From: Acanthaster planci
Lineage: Eukaryota > Echinodermata > Asteroidea > Valvatida > Acanthasteridae
Assembly (NCBI RefSeq): GCF_001949145.1
Contig: NW_019091364.1
Span: forward strand, 1,248,691-1,310,690
Length of the DNA: 62,000 nucleotides
Direction of reading: 5' to 3'
Part shown: one piece after another, positions 11,561-25,600 of the stretch
Position numbering within the stretch: position 1 is the first letter of the stretch
Layout of the letters: every line of letters starts with the position of its first letter
Position numbers and translations under genes: made by a program
Notes under the pieces: model-generated
Database searches by the model: none
Seen by the model: the letters and a program-made list of their open reading frames with translations, nothing else
Told to the model about the DNA's origin: nothing

Positions 11561-12357
11561 CAGAGTGCCGTTTTAAGAAGGAAAATAAACCAGGAACATT
11601 TTTACAAATTCTTTCTCTTCTTCAAACTACAATTCTGCCTACTCCTCATCGTGTACCACAACACGCACCCCATATTGAATAATTTTTATATATAGCTCCG
11701 TATCAGTATTAATAGACACAAAAATTGATGGCCAAAAGGAAACACTGGTGCTCAGTAAATCCATACACCTTTGGGGCGTTCATCGTCGGATACCAAGTTT
11801 GTTTTGGTGGCGCCCTTTGCAGTCCCATATTTCGCCACAGCATTTCACACGCACCTATTTTGTTCGTGAGGTGGAGGATTGTGTTGATGGCGGTCTCGAT
11901 CAATTTGTATTTAAACTGATTAGACGATGATTTCTCCTTTTGTCGGTGGAGGGACGAGGGGCTAAGACTTAGGTTTGTACCGAATGTTTTGTTGTCGTTT
12001 TTGTCTTCAGACAGTAGAAGGCGAATTGTATGAAGTGATGATTTTTTGGGGGGCCACGCCAAGAACGTGTGTTAACCATGTACCACCCATAATGCCATCC
12101 TATGGCAATCATGAAAAATAATAATTAATAAAGTGATAATATTGTCGGCTTACATCATGTACCTGTACACGTTTCACTTATTTTAGACTGTAATTTTAGA
12201 CTCAGAGTTCATGTTATGGGTGGGTATATGCACTGAGAACATGCAGAAACCAGTGGCTACACCATAATATTCCATAGTTACGGTAGTGGTGCTGCTGGCT
12301 GGTGGCGTGGCTTGCAGTGAGTGTGGTAATTGCAGTCTCAATGATTGTATTTGTTAC

Positions 12358-12651
12358 GCCCCAACTATAGCTGGGACAGTCCCAACTGTAGTGCTGCAAT
12401 TGGGCTGGTCCAACTATTTTGTTGACCAATTTCTGTAGGCAATTTCTCAACCCTTTTCAAGTTTATGCATGTCAGGCTTGACACAATTCATCTAAAATAT
12501 GGTACTTCATCTATGACATGACATTGTAAACTATATGACTTTGGCACATGCTGCGCACATGCACACTTGACCTCTGTGCTATAGTTGGGCCGGCCCAACC
12601 TATAGTTGGGACGGGCCCAACTATAGTGCAGACTGATGCTGTAGTTGGGGC
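12358..12651. mobile_element. MITE-like element with GCCCCAACTATAGC termini
   Basis: The left end GCCCCAACTATAGC and right end (complement GCCCCAACTACAGC) are inverted repeats. Both halves hold extra copies of CCCAACTATAG/CTATAGTTGGG, giving nested subterminal repeats. 294 bp. No clear target-site duplication. Confidence 0.7.
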
Positions 12652-13238
12652 ATATCAACAAGCTTTTAGAAATTCATAATTTTAACTACCAATTCCTAAA
12701 ATTGATGAATTTTGCAGTATTTCAGACCGATAATCTGTAGAACTGTCCATAAGATTTAGTTTGATAGAACACTCCTGATATGTGTACAACTTCATTGTCC
12801 TTTCCCTGATTAAAACCCAATTCGGGATTATTCATTTGACATAAATTGCACAGGAAGTAGTCTTTCAGCATTTTGTACAAATCACAAGTATATGATTCAC
12901 CTTGGTGTATATTATGCATAGGTCACCACCTTCAGCCCCGGCCCCGCGTTGCTAAGCCAAACTAGCTCAGGTTCCAATAGACACTGCTATCACTTCAGCC
13001 TTGTATGTTGAGATTACTGTATTTACATGCTGTCTGCATCTGTAGAGTTTGTACCCCCTGAGTGGACATTGTCTCAAGGTTCTCAAAGTAAAAGCATGTG
13101 TGAAGATGCATTGTGAACTTATTTTTAGACCCTTTTTTTCATAACTGGGGACAATTTCTATTCATAAGCTGCAACAAACCATTTGCCCAAAAGTAAAAAG
13201 AGGCCCTTCCTTGCATTGATTAATCATTCAAACTTTAC

Positions 13239-13512
13239 TGGAATTTCTCTTCTGGGTGTGACATGCTTGTGTCCCTGTTACATCTGACCTTTCTTATTTG
13301 ACAAGGAGATATCAGAATTGATTTCAAACTATTACTTTTTGTTTGAAAGGTAATTTGCATTAATTACAATTAACTATATGACTATTGGTTTAGCAGGTAA
13401 TCTGCATTAATTCATCGCTCTTGGAAATTAGAAAATGTGTTCTGAACTTACAAAATCATATGTCAGATGTGACAGGGACACAAAAAATGGACCCCTAATT
13501 TCTGGAATTCCT
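13239..13512. mobile_element. MITE family copy 1
   Basis: Homologous, in reverse orientation, to 16875-17123. Shared segments include GTGTCCCTGTTACATCTGAC at the left and GACCCCTAATTTCTGGAATT-type sequence at the right. The left terminus is decayed. Confidence 0.75.
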
Positions 13513-14329
13513 GCCCTTCTGCATGGACGGAACTATCACAAGTATGTTCCAAACCTTTATGAGGGGAATGGAAGTCACAGGAAGGAACATAAAAGGATTT
13601 TAAAAAGTTGTACATGTAGTATTTAAATATTTCAAACTTTTTGTGTAGTGATGTGAATGTGTGTGTTTATTATTCATACAGTTGGTTTCCAACTCCACAT
13701 GTGCACTAAAACTAATAACTACATGTATGCAGATGTATATGATCAGTACTTTTGTCATTTCTATATCTAAGACTTTACCAGGAGAGGTAAGTTACACTAG
13801 GACTACAGTCAGTAACGCTGCCCTCTGGTTTCTACTTTACAGGCTATCTATTCTAGACAAATGCCCTTGGTGGCATTATGAAATTCCAACCTTACCCATT
13901 GAAGAGTATCCCAGATACACCACCCCCCCACCCCTCCTCCTTTTGCTCACCCCAAAGGTCATCAAAGCTCTCTCATCAAACTTGGCGCTGCCAGATAGAT
14001 AATGAAATGCTCCCATTATTTGAAATTGCCCAATAATTCATATCAGACAGTCAGTCACCTGTTATCTCTGACCGTTGTTCTTTGGGCCACCAGCCCCTGT
14101 AATGTGCAGTACATGTGTCTTGTCAGGTTTATAATCTCCCAGGGTCCAAACCTTGTGCAAGTACGCATCACTTGTGTGGTGTAATCCCCAGATCAAGTAC
14201 AGGAGGTTGAAGTTATCTATGGTCATTCATATCTTGGTTGCAAAGGTGCATGTTACACATGTATGTACCTGTATTATTTTATATGCACCTGTCTTTGGAG
14301 AGTTCCAATTACTGTGAAGTTTCAACATT

Positions 14330-14377
14330 GTTGGCATGAAGAGTTCTTGTCTCGTTGGCATGAATAGTTCTTGTCTT
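14330..14377. repeat. 24-bp tandem duplication
   Basis: gttggcatgaagagttcttg (first 20 bp of 24) is repeated directly, with two differences. Confidence 0.85.
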
Positions 14378-16428
14378 GTGCGCCAGTGATTACATCATCT
14401 CCAGGCAGTGCTTCATGGTTGAGGTCCTAAGGTCCCTCTGGGGGAAGGTCGAGTGTTTGTTCTCTTCACTGGTGATTCTTCCATCGATTGATGTGTTTCA
14501 CATGCCTGCTTGGTAGAATTTTATTGCTGGTACCAGTGTCGTCAAATCACAACTGCAGAACCCAGCTCTGTTTTCCTTGTGAGGTTTGCCTTAACTTGTT
14601 GGTTGTGCTTTCCACCAAAATTAATCAATTTTGGACGAACTGTTAGTTTTTGTTGGTTCTGGCCATCCAGGTCAAACCTCTTGATTGGAAGGAACTGATT
14701 TATTCAGATTAGAAGCAACCATTTTCTGCCTTTGAAGCACCGGTCCGCAACATTGATTATTCTTCCAGGCTTTTACTCCGTCAGTTTGTCGGCAGTCTTG
14801 GGATTTGCTCGTTTTTTCTCAGTTTCTTGGTGCCAGTCTGTGAATTCTGACATTCTGCTCAGATCTGTGGTCGCACCGTATACAATGCTACAACTGGGCT
14901 CTGGATCGGGTTGAATTTCCAAACGAGGTTTCTTTCTTTTCCTCTCACTATTGATAGGACAAGACTATAATTCATGAAACATGAAGCAATTGAGGAAGGG
15001 AGCAGAGTTTGTGTGGATTTTGCACAGATACATCACAGCGGTTGAGATTTGGCGAAGCCTGAGTCTGGTCAGAAAAAAGCTGACAAACAGATACTCTAGG
15101 TATTATCCCATTTGGAAATTTTTATTGGTTTTAAAATTTTTTTTTTGTAACTTGATTTTAAGTGAAATATGCCCTTAATTTGAACTTGCACATCCTAAGT
15201 AATAATGTGCTTTTCCCCTGTATTTATCTAGTAATTACCAGTAGCATTCTGATTTGCCTATAAAGTTTGAAATATTTCAGGACATTTTCCCCTTAAAATT
15301 TCAAAGTGCGACATTGTGACCTAAAATATTCACCATTTTCCTCACCTGTTTGTGAAACTTGTTGTGTCCTGTTTTTGCCACTTTGATTATTTTTTAGCAA
15401 TCATTAGAATTCCTCAAATTGTTCATTTGTACGTGCACTTAAAAGATGAAAATAAACACAGGTGAAAAGCATATTATGTGAAATCCTATCGAAAGCAAAA
15501 CCAAACCCCCCAAAACCAACAAAATATTTCAAATTCTCACACAGCTGGTGTACATGTACATGTACTGTAGGAGTTGATTTCAAGCTTCAAGTGTTAACAA
15601 ATTACAGCTTCTGCATGTGCTGTACACGTGGCCATCCATGTGGTGCTCAAATATAAAGATACAGTGTCTGTTGGAAATGCTACATTAGAGATTGCCCCAC
15701 CTGAAAGCTCAATATTTCAATAGCCCCATTGAGGTGTTTGGCCTCTGGTGGCATTGTCTTGCAAATTTGGTACAAAAGTCCATTTCAGAACTGCCTGTGT
15801 GTAGCTTCATAGAACGCAAGTAACAATTTGAATGATATTCAGATGCTTTGAGTTCTGTATGATGGCTCCTAGAATTGTGCTGGATTCGTCTTCTACTTTT
15901 TACAGAAGCTTACCTTTGTCAGGGGCTCAGAATTGTATGTTTGTAAGAACCTTTTGTGGCTGTGACGTTTTTTATCCTGTTGAAGGCATTATCACACTGC
16001 ATGTACGTGTATGAGGTTTGTTTACAACTTTGCCAAAGGCTCTCGACGTACGGTACTGTGATAATAAAGTGGAAAAATCCCAGAGCAAAATGTTCCATAA
16101 TTTGGACTTCTGCTGGTAGTTTGACGTGATCACTTTGTGGAGCACCCTGTAAAAAGAATTAAGGCTTCATCACATGGGAGGGGGGGGAAATTTTTATAGA
16201 TTTCACTCAGAAATGATAGCTTCAGGGTCTGTAAACACGTGTATGCCTTTTACAGTTTGTTTTTGTTCAAATATTTATAACTGTCCATAAATGCAGTGAA
16301 TTTTTCAAGTACTAAATTCTGTTCAAACAGATTCGGCGTTGGCTTAACGTTGTTGTACATGCACTTGGTTGAAGTTGGACCTTTAGAAACAGAGTACATC
16401 CATGTATCTATTCTCCCTATTCCTTTCA

Positions 16429-16535
16429 GAAAGCGTGTTCAATATGCTCCGTGCTGCTTTGCTGATAATCCGGGTGAACTGTCTTTGCTGAACGATGCCC
16501 ACCGACAGCAACAGCCGCGACGACACATAGCAGTC
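16429..16535 (+). other. SCAP: SCAP 5' UTR part of first coding exon
   Basis: A good acceptor (pyrimidine tract ending TTCCTTTCAG at about 16429) precedes the ATG by roughly 106 nt. The coding exon therefore probably starts as a spliced 5' UTR segment, and one or more untranslated exons should lie upstream. Confidence 0.5.
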
Positions 16536-16654
16536 ATGGTAGCAGAACGACTCAAGTCGTTGGTGGCCGATGCCTTCTACAAGCATGGGCAGTTCTGCAG
16601 TGCCCATCCCTGGCCAGTCATTACATTTGTTTGCGCCGTCATCCTGATTGCCAG
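16536..16654 (+). CDS. SCAP: SCAP coding exon 1 (N terminus, TM1)
   Basis: Begins [18 protein letters not shown], aligning with the human SCAP start (LREKISRAFYNHG region), then the TM1 residues [14 protein letters not shown]. Donor CAG|GTAGGC, phase 2. The ATG context is cagtcATGG. Confidence 0.88.
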
Positions 16655-19600
16655 GTAGGCAATGGATTGTCTGTGCTTGCCCGCACTCTACCCCCGATGG
16701 TCATACTCTGAATCATTTTAAAAAAGCTCTCAGTTGCGTTCATTTCCCATACTGATTCCCCATTGTTGATGTCAATCTTTTTAAAAACCAAGCATTGTTG
16801 TCTGGCTATGGCTTATCACCGTGTTTCACTGATGAGATAAAATAAGCTGTAGCCGCTGCAGTCAATTTGGTTATGGGTAATACCAGAAATTAGGGGTCCA
16901 TTTTTTTCATTTGCGTGTCATGTGACATTTGATTTTGTAAGTTCAGAATGCATTTTCTATTTTCCAAGAGTGATGAATTAATGCAACTTACAATGTACCT
17001 GCCAAACAAATAGTAATAATTGAAATCAATTCCGGTGATATTTCCATGTCGAATAACAAAGGTCAGGTGTAACAGGGACACGAAAATGTCCCACTTTTGG
17101 ACCCCTGATTTCTGGAATTACCCTCAAGGACATCCATGGGGGTTTGGCTACACACCTAGGTGTGCTGACTGTCTTTGATTCTGAAAACTCTACAGCTTGA
17201 GATCAGATTGAAAGTTTTGGGATTCTGAGACCCAAAATCTTGCTTCTGCTTGGCAGAACCAAAAAAATTCAGCAAGAAACAGTTGAATGGGACAAACCAA
17301 CAAAATAAATTGAGAAATTATTCATTGAAATCGTACGGCATTTTGGTTGGTGTGTTTGGCCTGATTAGCGCACTGAGCTGCGTGAGCTCGTTGTCCCTTG
17401 GCATTGATGCTGTGAAATATGATCCATTATTTCATGTCAGTTTGGTCCAACCAGCTGCGTTCTCAAGTGTCACTTTCTGTTGTACAATACCAGCATAAAA
17501 TAAGTCAGCGAACTGTTACAACCATGATGACTAATTGCCACAGGACAGAATTGTTTATGTTGCGTACGGAATATCATTTTCTGTTTTGTGTGGTCATAGA
17601 ATTTAAATGTCGTTCTTCTTGTCCTATCAATTATTTCATTTTTATTTTAAACTTTTGATTTATGAAAGCCATTCTCAGTGTATTACAATTCATCCAACAG
17701 TTATGAATAGAAAATTTATTTTTCACCTTCAGAAGGTTAATTTTTAAATATTGCATGCAGGGTGAAATTTTTGGCAAGGTTACGGTAAAGACTTTGAAAC
17801 TGTCCAGTGGTAATGCTTGATAGAAATGAAAACACCCAAGGTTATCAAATTTTTCTTTCCTATTAACTCGATTGTTACCACCACAGATTTCCTGAAAAAA
17901 ATTGGTCACACTCCAGGGAGTTTTCTTCTAGGTGAACAATTGATAAAGCACCACGTGTTATCCTGTTCATTTTTTGGGGGGAACCACACACTCCACTTTT
18001 ATTTTTTTACGAGCATATTTCCTGTGTCGAAGGGATTGTGTGTACAAAAAGTATTGCATCATAATTTCAGAGGAGGAAATACCCAGCTGAACATTGGACC
18101 GAGTCCCGTAATTTAAGCACCAATCGAGCGATATCCTCGTTATCATGTGATTTTACTGAAGCAGTTCCCATGTGGCATGCCAAGAAAGTACATGTACTTG
18201 TTCTATCTAGCTGTAACAGTCTACATTCATATACAGTCATAATACGTGGGTCATCACTTGATGCTGATTATAAGGTCATGCAGGTCATAAATAGCTGAAA
18301 TTATCCTATTTTCTTGGCTTTTCTTGTGCTACATGTGCATATACGTGTATGCAGTTTCAAAAGCCACAGAAAATAATTCACATGCTCTATTTTTACCTGT
18401 TGAATTCATCAGTCCAGGAAAATTGGCTGTCCGGTTTTGTGGATTTCCAGAGCTGCTTGCTCTCTGGTCCAATTCAATGTTGTTCCTGAAATTCAATCCA
18501 CAATGTGCAGTGGATATGCTCACTCAAGCATTGTACACTAAGGACTCATGTTACATGTGTTTTGGATGGTAGCGTCATCCCAGAACTGCAGCTCTGTACA
18601 ATGTATTTGTTTTCATTCTTGTCGTCGTCACATTGAGTAAAAATGTACGTGTGAGTGTATGGGTGTTTACAGGTTGTCTTTGAAATGCGCCTTCTTGCAG
18701 CAGCAAGATCGTGGGACGGTTTGAGATGATACACATTTCAATGTATTCTGAATAGGGTGCACATATTCAACTAAATGAAATGGAGCTCAGTCTTGTTTGG
18801 AAATTTACATGTAAATAAAAATTGCTTTTGAAGGAGCATTTAATCAAACAAAAATACAGCCTGCCGCAGCTTCAAATGTTACTCAATCTTTGCTCGGGAG
18901 CAGTCTGCTCATGTGGTCACCTGTGCTCATCTCCTGAGGAAAGGCAAGCAATTTTAGATTGGCAGTTTTTGCCGAGTATGACATCTAACCCCCTCCTTCC
19001 ATTCTTTACATACCGGTAAATCTTCAACACTTGTGAAGAAATCATTATATTTCCTTCCAAATCATTGGATACATTGGAAATCTGGCCTTAGATGGCACCA
19101 AGAGGGGGTCAGTTTCAAACCTTTTGCTTGAAATGGACAGGCAGGTTGTACCTTCGCTTTGAAGGATATTTTAATCAAAGATGAAAGTCGTGAAACCCTG
19201 TTGGGGGCGGGGCAAGTATTTACACAATAACTAACTTTGAACTAATTGACTGCAAAGTACTGTAACCATCAGGGGCTACGCCACGCACAAATAATCACCG
19301 TTTCAGGAAGAAAGTCCAGAGCAGAAGGATTGCCGAGATTGGACTGATATTAAAATCTCATTGTTTTGTTTCAGCTGCCAGTAACTTTTCAACACTTGGC
19401 CGACATAATTAGGCTGGTTATCTGTCTTTGCCTGCCGGTACTGGTACCCCTCTTTGAATTCATCTGAGTGCAATAACAAGTGCCCAAATATGGCACTTGA
19501 CCTTGGGGGCAAGGGTCATCCACTCCCTTTGTTTCGCCTTTGTCATGGAGCATCCTCAATCCAAAGTGACTCACCAGCATTGACCTGCTGGTAAACAACT

Positions 19601-22600
19601 GTTCGACCTGCTGGACCCAGTTGTGCAAAGTGTGGCACTTGTTGCCTAAGATACATCACAGAATACCGTACACGTGGAGTCCGCATGCATTGCATATATA
19701 TTTAACCTTTACCCAAGCGCATGTACATGTATGTTTATTTAGGATTGTAGTGAATTTTGAATGAATGCAAGTTAACCGACAGGTGCTGGCTCGAGTAAAA
19801 AATAAAAAAATGACATGTAATCCTGACACATTTTAGGCCTTGTTGTGTTCAGGTGGTCCTTTCAGTTGCCATAGTTTCTTGCTTTTGATCATTCTTAACC
19901 CTAAATCTTGAAATACCTGCTGTATGCTTAGAACAACTTGATCTGACTTAGCAGTAGTTGGGGAATTTATGACAGCAGAATCACCTCTGGAAACTAGCCA
20001 GTGTAAATTCACATCCACTGTAGAGAGTGTCTCAGTTTTGCTTTCAAACAATGTGCCTCTGGTCCAGTGCACAGGTTTTTTAATCATTTAACCCTAACAA
20101 ATGGAGGCTATGGTAAATTAATTGGATTGATGAAATCTTAATTGATCCCATTTAATAAATGTGGCATAGTTTGTCCCAGTGGACTGTGCAGTATGGTTTT
20201 CTTATTAAATTGATCCAAAGGAAATAGATGTGAAGTTAATTGCTGAAATTGGTTGGAAATATTGTCTGATGGTACTTTAAGCTGACGCAAAATGAACCAA
20301 AGAAAACTGGAACCAGAAATAACCCAAAAATGATGAATCAGCATGACTTGGCACTTTTTAAGAGAAATTACAATCCATTTTTAAGTTTGGTAAAAATGTT
20401 TTAATGATTCTTTGTTTGGTTGGATAGGTCTTAAATATTGCCAGAAACTTGTTTTTGCCTGTTTAGAATGTAAAATTCACGACACCTTGTTGGGGGGCCT
20501 GTTTGAATCCATTCGCAACCTCTTCTGTGTTATCAAAGGTGACAGACATGTCAGCCCCCATTGACCAGAGCAGTATATAGAGTAGCGCCAACTCTGGAAC
20601 CAAAATGGCTGTTTCAATGGCTGTTGGCAGTAGAGCATGCAGCTATTGTGTGCTGATTGTCAATGCTCCACCATTTTGGTCCCAACATATGAGACACTCA
20701 TGACGCAGTTTTCTCTATAAACAGCTGTGCTATGGACAGGTGAATGACTTTCTTATTCTCTGTTAACAACTATCCACAAACCCACACACACCCATCATGC
20801 ACACGTGTACCGTGTAGTAATTGAAAAAAAAACAGCGTACATACATTCATATGCTCGTACCTGTATCTGACTGAAATAATTCTGACTGTGTGGATTTAAT
20901 ATGTAACAGCATAAATGACGGTTTGGAATGATAGCCTCCTCAAACAATAAGGATGGTTTTAATCTTTAAATGGATTCATTTTTGAAAGCTGTTAAAGACC
21001 TGTTTAACATAGAAAGTAATACAGGTACACGTAGTGTAAGGGATAAGTTTTGGTTTCTGAAGATCGCAAATGCATTTGCGTAATACTTGCAACTGTAATC
21101 TTTTCCATGGAAAAATTGCACTGTGCTCTGCATTATGTACATGTATTCACCCTAGATTGAAAATCTAGCAAAATATCTACATGCTACACGTACTCTCTTT
21201 TTGTAATGTAGGATGCATCAGTTTGTCAACCTGTTCTCCAACAAATGTCACTGAGTGCACAGAAATACCTACAGTACATGTAATGAGTGCTGACTTTGCC
21301 TTGGATTTCCCCGGAGCACACCTCCCCCTTCTCATTTGACATAACCCATTTCCACCCTGCATTAACCCATCTTGACCCAAACCCCCAACCAACCTGTCCG
21401 TGTACCCCATGCCTTCCCCTCCTGTACCCACTTGCACCCTCCACCGCATGTCAACCCTCCACCCCAGTTGCTGTTCCAAGAGCCCTTTGCATCATTCCAG
21501 TGGTCGATTGGCAATGTTTTCACCCCTTTGCCTATCACAGCTATCCCATTGTGAACCTGCCTCTGCCGGGCACCGCCCCCATGGAGTTTTCCTCCCCCAT
21601 CCAGGGGTTCAGAGTACCCCTCCAGCGCTCCAAAGGGCCCATCCAGGATCCCGGCGTGGAGGGCATAGTGGCCCCTAGATGGGTAAGTCGAGAATAAAAA
21701 TGCCTTCTTTCCTTCTGAAATTTATTAGAATGAGTTACTCTTGAAAAACTTTCTTGAGCTGGTTGCCTAGTTTTTTTCCCACCAGCAAAAAATATATTGC
21801 TTAGAGCATTCAGCATGCTTTCTGCATGCTGAATGCTCTAAGCATGCTGTATTTAGGCTACCTATTTAGGCTGTTAGCAAGGCTTGCTCAGTTTTCATCG
21901 CAGGTCAACCCCATTGTTATCCAGAAATTTTGCTGTTGCAAAATTTAAACCACGGTGCAGAAGTCCAATAAAAAGACCTCTTGTATTTCACGGGATCAGA
22001 TCATGTTGGTAAGAGAAGTGCAAGGCCAGACAGTGGATGACATGAATTGACTGATAAGAATGTCTGCTTCTGTGTCCATGTTCACACTGATGTTTGTTCA
22101 TGTTGCATCAGGAGTGTCTTTGTGCTTGTATTCCAACATTTGTTGTTTGCATAGGCTGTCTGACTCAGATAAAATGACTAAAAATAGCATCACTTACAAC
22201 CCTGAAAGTTCACTATTTCCCTTTTTGTTGGTTTTTAGAATTTGTCAGTGCTAATTATGGTTTAAATAAATTATAATTTTCAACGTTTAATTAATTTTGA
22301 AATTGATCCAAATGACCAATTTGATTTACAAAGCGTACGCGAGAGTTTTTATCTTGTGTAAAATAAGTCTAACTACAATACCTTTATAGAAAAGTATACT
22401 CTCTTCTTAAAGAAACTCTGGTTTAACCAAAAAATTCTGAACTTTATATTTTCAGAAACAATTGCACAAAAGCCATTTGCAAGTTAAATTTGAAGAAAAT
22501 CTGGTACACTGAGTTATTTGTTTGCACACAAACGTAACAATTTTAATTCCCCAGACTAAAGACACTGTTGCTGTACCTCGTGATTCGGGGCAAGCTTTCA

Positions 22601-25600
22601 CAAAGCAACCACCATCTTTGGAATGGACTGGTTCCTTTGTGCCCTTCTTATCCATTGGGAATAGTGTATTGTTGCGAGGCATCTCTTATGTAACTAAGCG
22701 AAAGCTTGCCCCGAATCACCAGGTATAGCAACAGCGGTTGTAGCATGGAGAATTTAAATTGTTATGTTCCCGTGAATTTAAAGAACTCAGTGGACCAGAT
22801 TTTAGTCAAAGGTCACTCGCAAAAGGCTTATTGTTGAAGTACAGTTACTGCTCATTAGCTCCATCCTTGAATTGAAGGTTAATCAGTGTTTCCCTTTTTG
22901 ATTAATTGTTTGAAGATTTCTTCATGTATTACATATTTCTAAAGCACATTATGCATTTACCTACCTCTAGTAATGCACCATTGATCTTCCCTGATGTTGA
23001 GTCAAATTAACGGACATGTCCCACCTATTCAATTTTGAGTTTGGGAAATTTTAAGAAGTTTCAGCTTTCGTCAATTTGCCTAATCCTTCCATTTTTAAAA
23101 AACAGTTTTCAGGCCCGCCAGTTGGATTCATCCAGCAGTTTGTCATCAATGCAACCGTATCACCATGGAAACGGGGTTTAATCCCAGAAGATGCCTTCCG
23201 AGCCCCGCTGTCCAAGGCATTTGATCTGCGGCAGGATATTGAGGAATATCAAACCTCGGCTGGGTAAATTTCCTTTCTTCATTTCAGGAGGTTGTCCTAC
23301 TTGTCTTGTGTCCTTCTCGGACAGCATTGTAAGTTGAGTGCATAACAAATTCTGACAAGTCCTCGTTAAAAGGCTTATGAAAGGACTTGAGATGTGTTTG
23401 TGTTCCTTGTCATGGACTCCTGCCAAAAAGATGCCAGACTTGCACAACCTCTGAGCTAAGACTTAAAACCATCTCAATCAAGTCTCCTCATTTTTCTGCC
23501 TGTCCGTCTTTCTGTTTGCGTGCCCGTCTAGGAAATCGGTGCGGAGCTTCTGTCTGTACGTGATGGAGCCAGAAGACGACTGCAAGGACACCCTGCCGAG
23601 GCACAACTGCCTGATGGTGTCCCCAGCCAACGTGTGGGGGGATAGTGCCAACAAGTTCCAGCAGGACGCCAAGCTGGTCAACTCAATCTTTGAGAAGCAA
23701 GGGAGCATGGAGGCCACTCCTAGCATCAAAGGTGAAGGAATGGAACTGCTATCCTGAGAATTTATAGCCCGTCCATAATCTCGCGGCTGTGGCTAGGAGC
23801 AACACATACAGCTGTAGGAAGTTGCTGAGGCCACCAGCCATTGTTTCCAGTATTACAGCCATAACATTTCGACACGCCCACAACTTCTTGTTATTCTTGG
23901 GTCTGAGCTTGCTCTATAGAGGGTGCTGTTTAGATTACTCACTAGCAAAAGTAAACCCACAGCTTTGCAAAGAAAAACAAGGTATTTGATCATGTCTAAT
24001 TACTGTGAAAAGAAACGCTTCATATTTTAATTACCAGCTACCAGTAGAAAGAGGATTTCGTTCAAGATATGAAATGAGCAGGTTGCATTTTGTTTTCATA
24101 AACATAGTTACTTGAATTTGGAGGGAGCTTAGAAAACTCCATTCTGTGTTTAGTGGAGATAGTCAGCTTGCCAAGGCAACTTGATCTTAGCATCAAAGAC
24201 ACTGCTCAGTCTTCCAAAGAAAGTAACTCTACATGTCACTTTGGAATCCTAATCCCCTTTATGACTAATTCGGAATTATTTCTGGTCTCCTCTCAGACCT
24301 CCTGTTTGGCATTCCCTCCAAGTACACCGGCATTAGTCGCTTCTACATCCGCAGTCGACAGCGCCAGATCTCCTTTGCCATCACCTTGGTCCTGCAGACC
24401 TACAACCAGACGTTCGTCGAGGGTCTGAAGGAGCACCTGCTGCGTCGCCATGGCGACGGCAACATCCAGCAAGATACCAAAGAAAAGGAGCAAATCGTTC
24501 ACATTTATTATCAGGTAAAGAAAAACATAAACTTTACAACCAATTACACCGTAATACAAAATTCATCAGGTATCATTAATTTGAATTAACCAACTGATCC
24601 CATCAAGACCAAAGGTTCAACGGTTCAAGTGTCTATATTAGTATAGTCTTAAATCTCATCTGAGGAACCCCAGCAGTATTTTTTGGACAAGCTTTCCAAA
24701 TTATGGGACTTGCAGTACTAGAATTATAACAAGGGCTGTATCCTACAGCAAGGGGAAAAGATTCTAAGTGTCTCATTCATGCTCAGTGCCTTCCTTCTCA
24801 ACTTGACCAATTCTGGTATCTTGAAACAAGTATTTTTATTTTTGGACATTTCCTTCTAGGATGAGAAGGGCCTTATTGAAATGTCTCCCTTGGTCATCAT
24901 CTACGTCTTGCTGCTTCTCTACATATACTTCTCCATTAGTAAGTGAATCGGCCAGGTTTTGAAATCAAAGCGCTGTGTCGTAGGCCTACCTTTCAATCAA
25001 TGTTTGGAACTGTTGCAGAAAAGTATTTCTGACATCATGTTTGCCAAGTAAGGAGAAAATCTGACTTTTAACCTGAAGCATTGCCAGCATTTGGCAACAA
25101 AGATCTCAGATAATGGGTGAGATTTCTCAGCTTTTTAGCCGATTTCAGCTTTTTTGGTTTTGGATTTCAGCTTTTATCCTCAGCGGCTGTGTACAAAAGT
25201 ACAGGAGAGTTTCACAGTTCAGCTTCTTTATGCCTTTTTTCAGCTGTTTTCAGCTATTTTTATCATTGGTCAATCTCACCCCTGGATATGATAACGTATG
25301 CTGAGACAGTGCCTCAAGCTGGATTGAACCAAAATAAAGCTTATTCTCGTTGCAAAGTATCACTGTTTCCAACAGAAGAAGTGTCTGAACATCGGGTATA
25401 TATTCCCAGTATGGAAAGACTTGTCTTTGTTGATTCTTCAAAGGAGTGACCCATTTTGGCTCGGGAAAAAAATGGGGAAAAAAAACCTTTACGTCCGTGA
25501 AGAATATGCCATTTTCCAAAGGACTGCTCAGAAGAGAGCAGGGATGTGTCCGAGACTTTTCCTCACCTTCTGCTGTTCCCTCTGATTATTTGCCAGGTAC

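Larger units (their letters stand above)
9945..16428. other. Head-to-head interval between VOPP1-like gene and SCAP
   Basis: 6.5 kb with no supported coding exon. It must hold the VOPP1-like promoter (near 9.95-10.3 kb) and probably the SCAP promoter and untranslated first exon(s). Repeats and regulatory words are entered separately. Confidence 0.6.
21683..23105 (+). other. SCAP: SCAP intron 2
   Basis: 1.4 kb. Holds the perfect hairpin at 21798-21844 and a MITE-like element at 22531-22768. Confidence 0.85.

Noticed and set aside
21177-21540. Overlapping frames upstream of SCAP exon 2
   Set aside because: Pro/Cys-rich frames arise from the C-rich pyrimidine stretch before the exon 2 acceptor.
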